Of a stretch of 64,000 bases of DNA, positions 24,557 through 36,162 are shown one piece after another; the first letter of the stretch is position 1, and each line of letters starts with the position of its first letter. Position numbers and translations under genes: made by a program. The notes beneath the pieces were generated by a model. That model searched no databases. It had not been told where the DNA came from and saw nothing but the letters and a program-made list of their open reading frames with translations. This DNA comes from Sorghum bicolor. Its lineage: Eukaryota > Streptophyta > Magnoliopsida > Poales > Poaceae. The DNA is taken from positions 16,419,202 to 16,483,201 of the forward strand of contig NC_012873.2 in NCBI RefSeq assembly GCF_000003195.3, in the 5' to 3' direction.

Positions 24557-25650
24557 CACAACAACTTATATGTAGTTGATTTTTCATCCGATGAAGTTGA
24601 TGTCAAGACTTGCTTATTCACCAAGACCTCACTTGGGTGGTTGTGGCATAGAAGGTTAGCACATGTTGGAATGGGCACACTCAAGAAGTCGATGAAGAAA
24701 GAACTGATTAGAGGCTTGAAGGATGTGACCTTTGAAAAGGACAAGCTTTGTAGTGCATGTCAAGCCGGCAAGCAAGTTGCAAACACCCATCCAACCAAAG
24801 CCTATCTCTCTACTTCAAGAGTGCTTGAGCTACTCCACATGGACTTATTTGGACCAACCACATATGCTAGTCTTGGAGGCAACAAATATTGCTTGGTCAT
24901 AGTTGATGATTACTCCCGGTACACTTGGACATTCTTCTTGCAAGACAAGGCCGAAGTTGCATCAATATTCAAGAAGTTTGCAAAGAATGCCCAAAATCAA
25001 TTTGATGTCAAGATCAAGAAGATAAGAAGTGATAATGGCAAAGAGTTTGACAACACCAACATTGAAGAGTATTGTGATGAAGTTGGGATCAAACATGAGT
25101 TCTCCTCAACATACACACCACAACAAAATGGGGTTGTAGAAAGAAAGAACCAGATATTGATCACCTTGGCAAGAACAATGCTTGATGAGTACAACACTTC
25201 GGAGAAGATTCGGGCCAGGGCAATCAACACCGCATGCTATGCATCAAACTGGCTCTTTCCTCATAAGTTCCTAGAGAAGACACCATATGAGTTGCTCAAT
25301 GGGAAGAAGCCTGATGTCTCATTCTTTAGAGTGTTTGGGTGCAAATACTATATCTACAAGAAGCGCCAACACTTGGGAAAATTCTAAAGAAGATGTGACA
25401 TTGGCTACTTGGTTGGCTATTCATCAAAGTCCAAGGCATATAGGGTCTTTAACCATGCCACAAACATGGTTGAAGTAACATTTGATGTTGAATTTGATGA
25501 AACTAGTGGCTCCCAAGGAGCAAGTGATAATCTTGATGATGTAGGTGGTAAACCATTGAGGGATGCCATGAAAATCATTGAGCCACCATCCACCTCACAT
25601 GTACCACAAGATGAAGACAAGGAAGTGAGAGATGCTCATGAATACACTTA
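24557..25650 (+). pseudogene. SIRE-B integrase
   Basis: The HHCC zinc region reads LWHRRLAHVGMGTL and LCSACQAGKQ. The catalytic core shows the first aspartate in LLHMDLFGPTTYAS, the second in KIRSDNGKEFDN and the glutamate in YTPQQNGVVERKNQ, so the DDE triad is intact. ATG at 24641 is only the first Met of the open part. A TAA at 25385-25387 (CAA expected) precedes the C-terminal part, which continues as VGYSSKSKAYRVFNHAT. A further TAA at 25648-25650 leads into the linker. Catalytic residues survive but the protein is interrupted. Confidence 0.88.
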
Positions 25651-26630
25651 AGTCACTCATGAGCAAGCGGTGGCACAAGCTCAAGATGTTGATGCTCCCC
25701 AAGCAACCCCTCATGTGGCGCCAAGAAGATCATCACATCTCCTCCAAGATCACTCTCAAGATCTCATCATCGGGAGTCCATCACATGGTGTAACTACACG
25801 CTCTAGACATGCTTTATTTATTGAACATCACTCTTTTGTGTCTCTTGAAGATGAACCAAAGACTATAGAGGAAGCTATTCGTGATGCCGATTGGATCATT
25901 GCCATGCAAGAGGAGTTGAACAACTTCTCTCACAACCAAGTGTGGACACTTGAAGAGTGACCCAAAGATGCAAGAGTGATTGGAACAAAATGGGTCTTCC
26001 GGAACAAGAAAGATGATTAAGGCAAAGTGGTGCGCAACAAGGCAAGGCTCGTGGCAAAAGGCTTTTCACAAGTGGAAGGTCTTGACTTCGGTGAAACCTT
26101 TGCACCGGTGGAAAGACTTGAAGCTATCTATATCCTACTTGCATATGCATCTAGTCATGATATCAAGTTGTTTCAAATGGATGTGAAAAGTGCTTTTTTA
26201 AATGGTTATATTAATGAGCTTGTCTATGTTGAGCAACCCCCGGTTTTGAAGACCCTAGGTACCCCAAGCATGTCTACCGGTTGTCCAAGGCTCTCTATGG
26301 TCTCAAACAAGCTCCTAGAGCTTGGTATGAGAAGCTTAGAGACTTCCTCATTGAGAAGGGCTTCAAGATTGGGAAAGTTAACACAACACTCTTCACCAAG
26401 AAGATGAATGGGGAAATCTTCATTTGCCAAGTTTATGTTGATGATATTATTTTTGGCTCCACTAATGAAGATTTTTGCAAGGAATTTGGTGATTTGATGT
26501 CCAAGGAGTTTGAGATGTCCATGATTGGCGAGCTATCTTTCTTCCTAGGATTTCAAGTCAAGCAAATGAAGGAGGGGTCTTCATCTCTCAAGAGAAGTAC
26601 ACACAAGATCTTCTCAAGAGGTTCAAGATG
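25651..26630 (+). pseudogene. SIRE-B reverse transcriptase
   Basis: Bases 25670-25960 hold the linker and polymerase start (WIIAMQEELNNFSHNQVW). TGA at 25958-25960 stands where CGA is expected and TAA near 26017 where CAA is expected. Frame 26027-26270 gives [19 protein letters not shown] with the first catalytic aspartate. A frameshift near 26240 moves to frame 26281, which carries [12 protein letters not shown] and the active site VYVDDIIFGS. Another frameshift near 26575 follows. All expected copia polymerase motifs can be found. Confidence 0.88.
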
Positions 26631-27392
26631 ATGGATTGCAAGCCAATCAAGACTCCCATGGCATCAAATGGGCATCTCGACTTGGATGAGGGAGGTAACC
26701 CAATTGACAAGACTCTCTATCGTTCCATAATAGGAAGTCTACTCTACCTCACCGCATCTAGGCCCGATATCATGTTTAGTGTGTGTATGTGTGCTAGATA
26801 TCAAGCAATGCCTATGGAATCACACTTGATTGCCGTCAAGAGAATTCTTAGGTATCTAAAATACACACCTTGCCTAGGCTTGTGGTATCCCAAAGGTGCA
26901 AGATTCCAACTTGTAGGCTATTCCGATTCGGATTATGCCGGGTGCCGCATTGATAGAAAAAGCACATCCGGAGGGTGTCACTTCCTATGTAGATCACTTG
27001 TCTCTTGGATGTCAAAGAAACAAAATAGTGTTGCTTTGTCAACGGCTGAGGCGGAATACATTGTCGCCAGTGCTTGTTGTGCACAAATACTTTACATAAA
27101 ACAAACTTTGCTAGACTATGAAGTAGTACAAGACAAAGCACCTTTGTTGTGTGACAATGAAAGTGTCGTAAAACTTGCAAACAACCCGGTTCAACACACC
27201 CGCACATAACACATTGACATCTGCCATCACTTCCTTAGGGATCATGTTGCTAAAGGTGATATATCCCTAGAGAATGTGGGAACGGAAAATCAATTGGCGG
27301 ATATCTTCACAAAACCCCTTGATGAAGCTAGGTTTTGTATGTTGAGAAATGAACTTAATGTGCTTGATCTCTCTAACTTCACTAAAAAATGA
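26628..27392 (+). pseudogene. SIRE-B RNase H and pol end
   Basis: The frame from 26628 starts with the polymerase-RNase H connection (KPIKTPMASNGHLDLDEGG) and continues into RNase H, with SDSDYAGC, STAEAEYIVASACCAQ and LLCDNESVVKLANNPV. A TAA at 27207-27209 interrupts it before the tail, which continues in phase as ENQLADIFTKPLDEARF to the stop at 27390-27392. RNase H degrades the RNA template during reverse transcription. The catalytic acidic residues appear present. Confidence 0.88.
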
Positions 27393-27670
27393 AGTTGTGT
27401 GTTGACCTTCTAAATAGCTTTTGTTTTGCATTTCATGCATACCCAACCTAAAAATACAAAAAGATTGTGTGTAGGGCTTGTCTAACATGGTTAAGATAAC
27501 CCCCATGTGTGTGTGTGAAAAAGCTTAACCTTGGATCAAACTTGACAAGCATTAGTTTACTTTCAAGTATTGCATTGCACTTCATATCATATGCATGCTT
27601 GTTGGTTTCTCGTTTCTTTTTGGTTACGTCTTGAGCATCCGCTGTGTTCATCCATAGATAGGGGGAGCAT

Positions 27671-27733
27671 TGAAAGCACATTATGATTTAAACCCCTAGC
27701 TTTATGGCCACACGATGCTCCTTGGTGCTTTCA
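27671..27733. repeat. Short inverted repeat after an internal purine tract
   Basis: TGAAAGCAC at 27671-27679 is the exact complement of GTGCTTTCA at 27725-27733. The left arm resembles the SIRE LTR start TGAAAG and follows a purine tract, so this may be a relic of an older LTR boundary. Confidence 0.6.
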
Positions 27734-27899
27734 CTTGACTATTTTCATAAAAACTACTATGCCTAAGGCTAAATATTTGTGAAAATTTGAGGGTTTGAGA
27801 GTGGTCACTCATACCAGTTCCAATTTGTGCTTATTTGAGTCTTCTTGAAGTTGGAACTTGGTTGGGTAAAAGTCGGGCGAAGTTTCAATCTGAAAATCA

Positions 27900-28165
27900 G
27901 GCCAGAAGTGCATCGGACGATGCACCGGATGCTCCAGCAGTGCGTCCGGTGTGGTGAGTCTGCTGGACAGCACTCACCGGACGCTGGAACACTGTCTCTG
28001 TGGCGTCCGATGAGGTGGGTCTGGTGGTCTGCCTGGCGTGCCCTAACGCACCGGACGCTAAGTCCAGCGTCCGATGACCATCGTCTGGTGGTTGCGCGTT
28101 TTGCAACCTTCTCTGTGTTTTAGTCCGATGGTCACCGGACGCGTCCGGTGCCCCTTTAAGAGCGT
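27900..28165 (+). repeat. CCGGACGC inverted-motif cluster inside SIRE-B
   Basis: Pairs of CACCGGACGC and GCGTCCGGTG-like arms occur at 27922-27951, 27975-28010, 28048-28076 and 28133-28150. The last is a perfect 18-bp palindrome, CACCGGACGCGTCCGGTG. The same arms form the cluster in both LTRs. Confidence 0.8.
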
Positions 28166-28221
28166 CTGGTGACCCCACTGCGAGCGGATATAAGGTCGCG
28201 ATCGGGCGTCTGTTCAGCCAA

Positions 28222-28833
28222 ATGTTTTCTTCTTCCCTCGACCTCGCCCAGCACCGCGCGCAAGCCCTAGCCACCGATTCGCCGTCGCAGCCGTGGATCT
28301 CGCGACTTCTCCGGCGAATGCTTCCTCCTCACGGCAGATTGGACGCTCAGAAGTCTCCCAGCCTCGCTTGCGCCCCCAGCTTCTCCTTTTTTTGCGTAGT
28401 TTCTAGGGTTTGGGGTAAGTCTCTCGATCCCTGCCCTTAAGGTGTTCGTTCCATTGCCTCAACGGATCTAATTGTTGTTTTTGTCAACAATTTCATTAGT
28501 TCTATTCCTATAGCACCTTGATGAGTCGATTCACGTCCTCCGGTGGATTCTGTTCGAGATATTTCATCTGGAACACATCTCGTCGCCCGATCGTAAGCTG
28601 TTCGCACCCGTTCCTTATCTTTTCTTATGATCTATAGGGTTTTCTCATCTCTAGTTATAATGTTTGCTTATATATACCCTATCTCTTCCATCTCTTGCAG
28701 CACGTGGTCTCTTTTTCGGCAGCTTGGCATTGACAGTCAACTCGGGGCCAAGCCCACGAGTACGGATTGAGGCCAAGCCTCACGAGTGTCAGATTGTTGG
28801 TTGTCAACAGTTTCTCAGGTTCAGGTTCTTGCA
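28222..28833 (+). promoter_or_regulatory. Gene-like leader of the SIRE-B extra frame with a possible intron
   Basis: The GC-rich stretch at 28222-28400 is followed by a good splice donor, GGG/GTAAGTCTC with GT at 28415-28416, and by a pyrimidine-rich acceptor TCTCTTGCAG ending at 28700. The 286 bp between are T-rich, as plant introns usually are. The ATG of the extra frame follows at 28834. This resembles the 5' untranslated region of a plant gene and suggests the extra frame is or was expressed from its own or a spliced transcript. No promoter box could be fixed. Confidence 0.45.
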
Positions 28834-29608
28834 ATGGCACGTTGCAAGAATGTTAGTGGTCCGACAGCTAGCAGTGGTGGCTCTCCAGGTGGTGCTGGTG
28901 GAGGCGATCCTCCCTGTCGCCTTTCAGCTGCAGAGAAGGGCAAAGGCAAGAAGCTGGCTACCAAGAAGAGGAAGGCCAATGAAGAGAGGCCGAGGTGGCT
29001 GAGGCAGTGGCAGCAGCTGCTGAGGCAGCAGAGAGGGGTGGCCGCTCAGGTGCACTGAGGATTGGGGCCGATCTCACGCCATCTCAGAGGCGTGCAGTCC
29101 TTTAGGTTGAGGCACGACATGGGACTCCACCTGGCACCATCATGCTAGGGGGTCAGCATGTTCGGATTGACGTGACTGAGTCAGCATAGGAGGAGCCAGA
29201 GGCAGAGGCAGAGGCCCAGGCAGAGGGCCCGACACAGGCTCAGCAGGAGGAGCAGCCCCTCAGGAGGTCGACTCGCACTCGTACTCTGGTCGCCTCTAGG
29301 ACTGGTATGCAGGGTCAGTCCACCTCCTCTGCTCGCTCCACTCCAGCACGTGGCACTCCAGCTCCACGTCCAGCTCCTACCAGGATACATAAGGACTACA
29401 CCTAGGCCCCCACTCGAGAGATCCAGGAGCTGAGGTTTGCTTCTTTCCTTGTTTGGTTTCCAGCAGCCCGAGATCAGAGGACTAGTGCCAGATTCTACAC
29501 AGTGGTCTAGGAGGATATGTATGAGGCTTTTCTCCATTCAGAGACCCAGTTCAGAGAGCACTGGGTGCTAGACCTCGAGGTGCTAGGGAATGTCGTAGGT
29601 GCTGACAT
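28834..29608 (+). pseudogene. SIRE-B extra frame, segment 1
   Basis: ATG at 28834 starts MARCKNVSGPTASSGG, a Gly/Ser-rich then Lys-rich basic region (KGKGKKLATKKRK). One frameshift near 28990 is needed to enter the frame used thereafter. An acidic, Gln-rich stretch and a Pro/Thr-rich region follow, then ELRFASFLVWFP and FLHSETQFREHWVLD, the start of a folded domain. In-frame TAG codons lie at 29103, 29187, 29403 and 29508. The frame is cut at 29608 by Gypsy-1 and continues at 37531. Similar domains are annotated in grasses as putative plant transposon proteins; I could not run a search to confirm this. Function unknown. Confidence 0.7.
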
Positions 29609-30948
29609 TGTTGACACTTGCTAACACCACTTGAATACTAGGTTGTCATCCCCAGCATGGCACTAGAGTGTACTATGGTATTTATACGCACACAGATAAT
29701 CCGCAAGCGCACGGATACCGTTGAAGGTTTTACCCGGTTAAAGGTTTTATCGTATCCACAGGGAAACGGGAGAACTAACTACGCTCTAACTTAACCAAGA
29801 TAAATAGATAAGTGTAAATAGGAAAGATGGTAGAATTGAATAAGAACAATATTAAAGGTAAGATAACAGTGAGTGATAATATGAGAATAGAGAATAGAGC
29901 AATTCTAGTATATGGGTGATGGTAGCAGAATAGAGAGTATAACTATGGTTTCTCTACTTCAAAGGGGTATGTCTATGTCTGGGACGAACCACGTGATAAC
30001 AGTACACCACAAAGGATGCTTATCCTTAGGCCGATAAACCCTACTCGTCCTGCTAACGAGAGGTGGACTACAGAGGACCAACGTAACTGTCACCTACGCG
30101 GCCTACCACACGATCCAGCTAGACAGGGGATATCCACAAGCAATCTAGGTCTAAGCACCACGCTTACACCTATACTACAACTCTAACCTATAGCGTCCTA
30201 TAGATTAGAAGTACTCAAAAGAGTTGTGAACCAGAACATATATGATTAGTAATTGCATAATGAATTAGAAGTAGATTACCAGAGTCATCCCATGAGCAAG
30301 CTTGATTAGAGCTTGATCATGACAAAGTACAACCGGAGGAAGAACCGACAGGCCGGCCTCTCCTCTAATCCTCCTTCGCTCTCCATCTCGCTACTATCTA
30401 GATCTACTCTAGTTTAGAGAAGAGAGGAGAGCTCTCATCTCTAAACCCTAGCTTTTGCTCTGTCTATGAATAATGAATAATGGTCAAGTGGTTCCTCCTC
30501 CAGGGGCCAGGGGGTCTGGTTATATAGTCTTTTCAGATGAATCTGGGCCGTCGGATCAAACCAACATTGATCGTGTGGTTTTCCTTGAAGTATTAGGTCG
30601 GTGGAGCATGATCCGCAAAGTTGAAGCTGATTGGTTACTGTAGCTGGGCGGGCACACAAGGGACTTGGGCGGGCGCCCTGCCCCCGAGCCCGATCGGCCT
30701 CCCGTTCATTCCCGTGGCTTCTGGAGTCTTCTAGATGGTAGAAAATTGCGCGGCACGTTAATATCTCTATGTAAACCCGACGTGTGGGACTTTCTTTCAT
30801 ATTTCCTGATAACCCCCTGCAGAAATAGACAAACACCAAAACTCATGAAATTCTGTCAGATAAAACCCTAAGTCTAGATGTTGATTTCATTTGGATCCTT
30901 TTCTTTGTTTATTTGATAATTAAATTTGATACTTAAGGACCGTCAACA
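29609..30948 (-). repeat. Gypsy-1 3' LTR
   Basis: Equal in length to 36188-37527. A minus-strand TATATAA near 30517-30525 is the probable TATA box. A 132-codon frame in each copy (30441-30839, 37020-37418) is shared only because the LTR is duplicated. Confidence 0.93.
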
Positions 30949-30950
30949 AA

Positions 30951-30963
30951 CTCCCCCAAGCTT
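30951..30963 (-). other. Gypsy-1 polypurine tract
   Basis: CTCCCCCAAGCTT on the plus strand (purine-rich on the minus strand), 2 bp from the 3' LTR. Two further copies of the core lie at 32624-32635 and 34323-34335 in the interior. Confidence 0.82.
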
Positions 30964-32623
30964 ACCTCTTGCTCGTCCCTGAGCAAGGATAGACTCAGCA
31001 ATGGATCAGAAGTTGTTGCAATATCTTAAAAATTTGATGGTACACATGCTTTTAAATAAGATCTCATCTCTGAGTTAGAGTAAACTGTCAAGAACTAAAA
31101 CTTACTTACTTTACCTTTCACCATGGGACTTGTAACCGTCACTTCTGTCTTGAGTAGTTAAAAGATAGAACAGTCTAGCCAAGTGCCATGTCTCTTATTC
31201 TTGATCAGCTATAGCTCTGGAGTTTTTGCAGATTTTCAAATAAAACTTAGAGATTCCTTGTATGACTCTCTAAATCTCTCTTTTGTGGTATTTTTGGATC
31301 CTTACCAAGGCAGTGATGGTATATGCCTTCTCTTAAGATATGTGGTATTTGTGGTATAAGGCATAGTGACATTGCCTTCTCTCTCACCCTACTCTAATAA
31401 GGCTTTAATATCTGGAGCTCATAGGTGGGAGATAAAGTATACATACTTACAAGACATTTATTGTATAGTCAAACTATGGATCCAAAGAAACAAATCAATA
31501 AGCCAAATCAAGATGTGCATGTGTGGCGAATGAATGGTGTATGGTGATGATGGTGATAACAATGGTGAAAGTCTAATTCTACTTTTGCTCTTTTGAGGGG
31601 TTCCTTGCTTTTTGAAACTTTATGAGGAGAATGAGATGCTCTTCTTTTTCTTTCCTCTCAGGTGGGTATCTTGTACCCCTAATTCTACTGTCGGACACTT
31701 GTCCATTTTTACCTCTCGTCTCACTTTTTCTTTCTTTCGAGGTTCCGGGCACTTGCCCCTTTTTATTTCCTCATTTATTTTTTTTCTTCTTTTCTTCTTT
31801 TTTTTCTTTTTTTTCAGAGCACTCATCTCTTGAGATAATATAGCAAGTGGTAGTAGCAAGATAACTTGAGCATTTATTTCACAAGGGAAAACAGAAATAT
31901 TTTTGGCTATTCTCTCCCGGATTAGGAGTAGAATATTTTTGGGTGGTTCTGGAGATGGACATGGATGGATATATGTGGATGGTACTTCCGGAGTAGAAGT
32001 AGCATATATGAGTGAACGTGCAAGTGAATCTTGATTTAACCACATGACAAGTCCTAAGGGTCTACATAGCTTGACCACATTCAATGCTCATAAGCAGTAA
32101 ATAATAAATGTGTGGCTCAAAGTCTAGCAAGCATGTATATATATGGCTGTGGTAGGAATTTAAACTCTCATCATACAGGAACTCATCATGCAATATTTTA
32201 AAGATTTTTCAAAGATAAAATTCTCCAGAATTCTAGCATCTCTAGGAACAGATAAACAGCAGCTCAACCTTCCCATATCATATCCGTTAACAACTTAGAT
32301 TTCAGATCAAGTTTTCATCCCACAAGTTTAGATCTAGAGCAAGCTTTAAATTATAACAGTTATGTCTAAACTTGAGAGAGAACTTCAAATTTGCAAATTA
32401 GGCAGAGCAACTATTCATCATATCCATGCTAGAGTTTTATTATTAAGATTCAGATTAGCATAGCTACTTTATTTATTTATTAAACACACTAAGCAAAAGA
32501 TATATATATATATATAAGCACAAAATCTTTATTTGGTTTTTCATAGTTTATGTATTTTAATATTCTAACATAATATAAGTATAAAGATAGGTAGAAATAC
32601 TTAGCGAGATAAATGGGGGTGCT

Positions 32624-32635
32624 CTCCCCCAAGCT
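32624..32635 (-). other. Internal polypurine-like tract of Gypsy-1
   Basis: CTCCCCCAAGCT on the plus strand, same core as the terminal tract at 30951. Confidence 0.6.
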
Positions 32636-34322
32636 GAATTTTGACGTAATTTCTCTTGATGTAGCTAGCAGGTGGCAGAGGTGTATTTGAAAGTCAGCAG
32701 CATTCTGACAGCGATTAGAATGTCCTCCGTCTACTAGTCTTCTTGATTCTTAAATTCTGTGGAGCTCAAATAGACAACAAAGCTTGTGGAACTAATTAAG
32801 TGTTAGCATAAATATCTAGCCTTCATCATGTTGAGCTTCCTCAATAAATATTACTCCCTGTTTTTATATTTTTATTTATAAAGCAGAAAAGAAATATTTA
32901 TTTTATTTTTATGCCACCACAGTGAAGGTACTTATGGGTTTTATGCCACTCGTATACTCACATGGGGCTTAGTATTTTTTTAACATTTTTATTTTCTTTT
33001 CAAGATAGCATGATTAACTAATAATCTATTTAAGGAAAGTAAATAATTAAAGAGAAAAGGGAATGCAGAAAGGATAAATATGGATAACTACCGATCTTAA
33101 CTTTCGGCGAGGGTTCAATGTTTTAAGTCTTCTTAACAAGACTTCTCACCGTGTTCATTCTTCAGGTGCGTCATTTGATTCAGGTGCGGACCTTGACGTC
33201 TGCACCTCTTCGTTTGCCCAGCAGTTCGAAGTGCAGCGTTGGCAGTATCCTGCTCAGCGTGTTTATGCTCGTAGATCCAGGTCCTTCGCTTGGTAGAGTC
33301 TGAGAGTTATAAAACTCCTCCGTGTTTTGCTCGAAGTGTACCTGCTCATAGAGACAAGGCAGAGATCAAGTGCATGGGTCCTGTTGGTGGAAAACACCAA
33401 CAGAACCTAAAGTGTATATGTTCTTCTCTAACCCTAAGCATAGTGAGCAAGACAAAGTTGATGGATGAAAAGTTCATGAGTGTAGCACTTATAACATTTG
33501 TCAGATCAGATCGCTCAACCTTATGGAAAGATAATCTACCTATGTATATGTCTTTTTCTTTATATCTCTCAATGGTTGAATGTATAACATTTTAGCTCAT
33601 ATGATTAGGAGTGTGGGATCATGGAGGTAGTACTAAGAACAAGGATTAAAGGACTAAACATGTTGAATCAGTTGGGTTGGTTAATCTAGAGTTGTAACTC
33701 ATACATGTTTGTCTCTTTATTTATGTGAACGCCAGAACCAAAGAGATGCTTATAAAAGTGATAGGCAAGTACCTTAAGGTGTTACCTTACTTGAAGAGTG
33801 ACAGTACAGTATCACCTTGTGGAAGCTTTCCTTTCTTAGTGGTTGTGCATCGTGTTTGTGGCACCCTCCATGGATCATCTCTCTATGATGAATGAGCTAT
33901 GTCCTTCTTGTGCAAATTGTTAAACTTCATGTGTCACTCTCTTCGTCTCTGATGTGAGTTTATCTCAGGACTTCCCAAATCGATATTGAAAGTTTTTCTG
34001 CAGGGGTTAGTCCGATAAAAATATACCAATGTCTACACAAGCAGTTTTTAGTTCAATAACCGAACTAGACTCCATGTCTAATCAGATTAAGGAAGGTTGT
34101 TTAACCTAAGCACCATGCTTAATTTAAAAGCCAATAGAAGTATGTGCAGTACTTCCAAACTAACACTTACTAGTAAATAGACAAAGGTAACATGACACCA
34201 TTTATAGAGATCTACTCAAGTGGAGATGAAGTAGTGTGATTAGTATTTAACAATTTGAGCATGTCTTAAATGTAGGGACAACCAACATAGCAACATGGCA
34301 AAGGATGTTTTTATGTAAAGTA

Positions 34323-34335
34323 CTCCCCCAAGCTT
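34323..34335 (-). other. Second internal polypurine-like tract of Gypsy-1
   Basis: CTCCCCCAAGCTT on the plus strand, identical to the terminal tract at 30951-30963 and about 315 bp downstream of the gag stop. Confidence 0.6.
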
Positions 34336-34650
34336 GAATTTTGTAGAATTCAAGTTTGGATGAATTTAATTCAGTGTTGCATGATGATTGGTTGGACATA
34401 CCTTGTGCTTGTCATTCATCCGATCTTCTTGCTCCAATCCTGTAAAGGTTAGTGACAAGAATACCCGAAGGAATATTTTTACAATTATCCTTATATGCTC
34501 AATACACAAGGTAATGTTGCAAATAATTAAAAACTCATGTTACGATCTGATCAGTGCTTATTTTAGGACACTAAGCTTGTCCTTGGGAAACCATCAATTT
34601 ATGTCGGCGAAGTGGTTTCCCTTCCAACGCTGACCTAAATCAAGATCAAC

Positions 34651-36021
34651 TCAACGAGATCTGCAATATTTATTATAGACATATGCATCGACAACCGCCC
34701 TTTTAAAGTTTTTATAAATAGAAAGGAAGAGGGGGTTGGAGATCTCAAATGTGGTGATATTGGAGAGACCAATAGATTGGAAAGATGTTGCATATGAGCA
34801 TGGAGTAAACAAAGTGGCTATGAAATAAATTCCATGCTCATTAATGTTATCTTCGTCTCCAATCTGAATGTTCAGAGTTCCTCTTGGATTGGTCTCACTT
34901 ATGTCCTCTTCTGTAGTTGGATGAATCCCATCTTCAAAGGGAGTCAAGAACTCACCATTTGAAATTGAACCAAAGTCAGAATTCATTAAGGCTTCTTCCT
35001 TATCCATCCATTCTACACATTCTAGCCATTTAGAACTTGTGATCAGGAAAGGGGAGGTGTTAGAATTTTCAATATGGCTTAGCTCTCCTTCACTTGATAT
35101 GCCATCCTCGACTTCTTCATAACAGGAACCAGGACATTCTCTAAGAGAACCATTATTGCGAGGATTTGAATTATCCCTGCTTGAAGGTCTCTTATGGAAC
35201 CAGAAGTCTAAACCATCAGCATCTGAAAGATTTAAGGTCGGAATTCCTTCCTCCCTTGGAGAATTTTGGGGAATTGATGGTTTAGGATCGATAGCTAAAG
35301 TTTGGAATTGAAGTGGTTGTGATCTGGCTATCGAAACTTCTTCTTCTTGTCTAGGAATTGGTTCTTTCTCTTTCTCAGGGATATAAAAGCTAGGAGACTT
35401 TCCACTTAATAAATCAATCAAATTCCAAGCTTCACTAGCAGGTAGGTGATAGAAGGATCCTCTAGAGGCTGTATTCAAGGTTTGCTTATTTTCCCCACTA
35501 AGGCCCTCAAAAAAGTGAATTAGAAGAACTTCTTCTGGAATAGAAAGCTTTGGGCCAGTGAGAGTAAGGTTAATAAAGCGGTCCCATGATTTCCTAAGAG
35601 ATTCTTCTTCCAGTTGTCTAAAAGAAATAATCTCACGCTGAAGTTCCGCCACTTTGGAGATTGGAAAATATTTTAAAAGAAAACTATTATGTAACTCCTT
35701 CCAATCTCCATGAACACTCCCTACTTTGAGTTTGTACCAATGTCTAGCTTTTCCCGTTAAAGAGAACGGAAAGAGCTTCCATTTAAGGGTCTCATCGGAC
35801 ATTCCTTCTATGCGAAGGAGGTCACAGACTCGATAAAACTCTCTTAGGTGTGTGTATGGGTTTTCCTCACCTTCTCCTAAGAAAGGTTGTTTTTGAACAA
35901 ATTCTATGTATTCGGGGTCTATCTCAAAACTAGATGCTATGATAGGCTTTGAAGATTTTGGTGGTTCGAGATGTGTGCCCGTAGGTCTATGAAATTCATA
36001 GATAGACATGTTTGAATTCAT
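34651..36021 (-). CDS. Gypsy-1 gag, 456 codons
   Basis: The frame runs uninterrupted from ATG 36021, 142 bp after the primer-binding site. Residues about 40-210 form a gypsy gag domain (retrotransposon gag family), with NPYTHLREFYRVCDLLRIEG, LFPFSLTGKARHWYKL, FLLKYFPISKVAELQREI and IHFFEGLSGENKQTLN. The rest is Ser/Glu/Pro-rich and shows neither a zinc knuckle nor a protease motif. The wording is closest to Athila/Tat-type gag. The protein would build the cytoplasmic particle. Its intactness beside the absence of every enzyme suggests gag is the one product this element still supplies. Confidence 0.88.
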   Translation of the reverse strand: MNSNMSIYEFHRPTGTHLEPPKSSKPIIASSFEIDPEYIEFVQKQPFLGEGEENPYTHLREFYRVCDLLRIEGMSDETLKWKLFPFSLTGKARHWYKLKVGSVHGDWKELHNSFLLKYFPISKVAELQREIISFRQLEEESLRKSWDRFINLTLTGPKLSIPEEVLLIHFFEGLSGENKQTLNTASRGSFYHLPASEAWNLIDLLSGKSPSFYIPEKEKEPIPRQEEEVSIARSQPLQFQTLAIDPKPSIPQNSPREEGIPTLNLSDADGLDFWFHKRPSSRDNSNPRNNGSLRECPGSCYEEVEDGISSEGELSHIENSNTSPFLITSSKWLECVEWMDKEEALMNSDFGSISNGEFLTPFEDGIHPTTEEDISETNPRGTLNIQIGDEDNINEHGIYFIATLFTPCSYATSFQSIGLSNITTFEISNPLFLSIYKNFKRAVVDAYVYNKYCRSR

Positions 36022-36162
36022 GATAGACCAGAGATCAAGGATTAGATAAGAAGAAAGAATAGCAGAGATGAGGCAAAGGATAAAAGGAAAAGTATATATA
36101 TTTTTTTATTATTTTTTTTAGAAAATGATTAAGCTAGTTCGTAGTCAACTCAGCAACCGTTT

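Larger units (their letters stand above)
27393..28221 (+). other. SIRE-B non-coding stretch after pol
   Basis: No sustained protein frame. It contains a purine-rich GATAGGGGGAGCAT at 27657-27670 followed by an inverted repeat (27671-27733), and then the GC-rich motif cluster at 27900-28165. The purine tract followed by TGAAAGC imitates a polypurine tract and LTR start. Confidence 0.6.
30964..34650 (-). other. Gypsy-1 long non-coding interior
   Basis: About 3.7 kb with no sustained frame, in the place where protease, polymerase and integrase would be. It is AT-rich with poly-T stretches (31775-31817) and a TA run near 32500. Bases 33120-33240 resemble 43200-43330 of Gypsy-2, around its gag-protease end, which ties the two elements together. 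Two internal purine tracts are noted separately. Confidence 0.65.

Noticed and set aside
28222..28440. 72-codon frame in the SIRE-B leader as a separate gene
   Set aside because: It overlaps the proposed leader and splice donor and shows no protein features; treated as untranslated leader.
28784..29058. Alternative overlapping frames at the start of the SIRE-B extra region
   Set aside because: The frame that joins in phase to segments 2 and 3 is preferred; the others end within about 100 codons.
30441..30839. 132-codon frame in the Gypsy-1 LTR, also at 37020-37418
   Set aside because: LTR duplication; composition and start position do not suggest a gene.
31620..32084. 154-codon minus-strand frame in Gypsy-1
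   Set aside because: Its lysine-rich stretch is the complement of a poly-T/C tract; low-complexity artefact.
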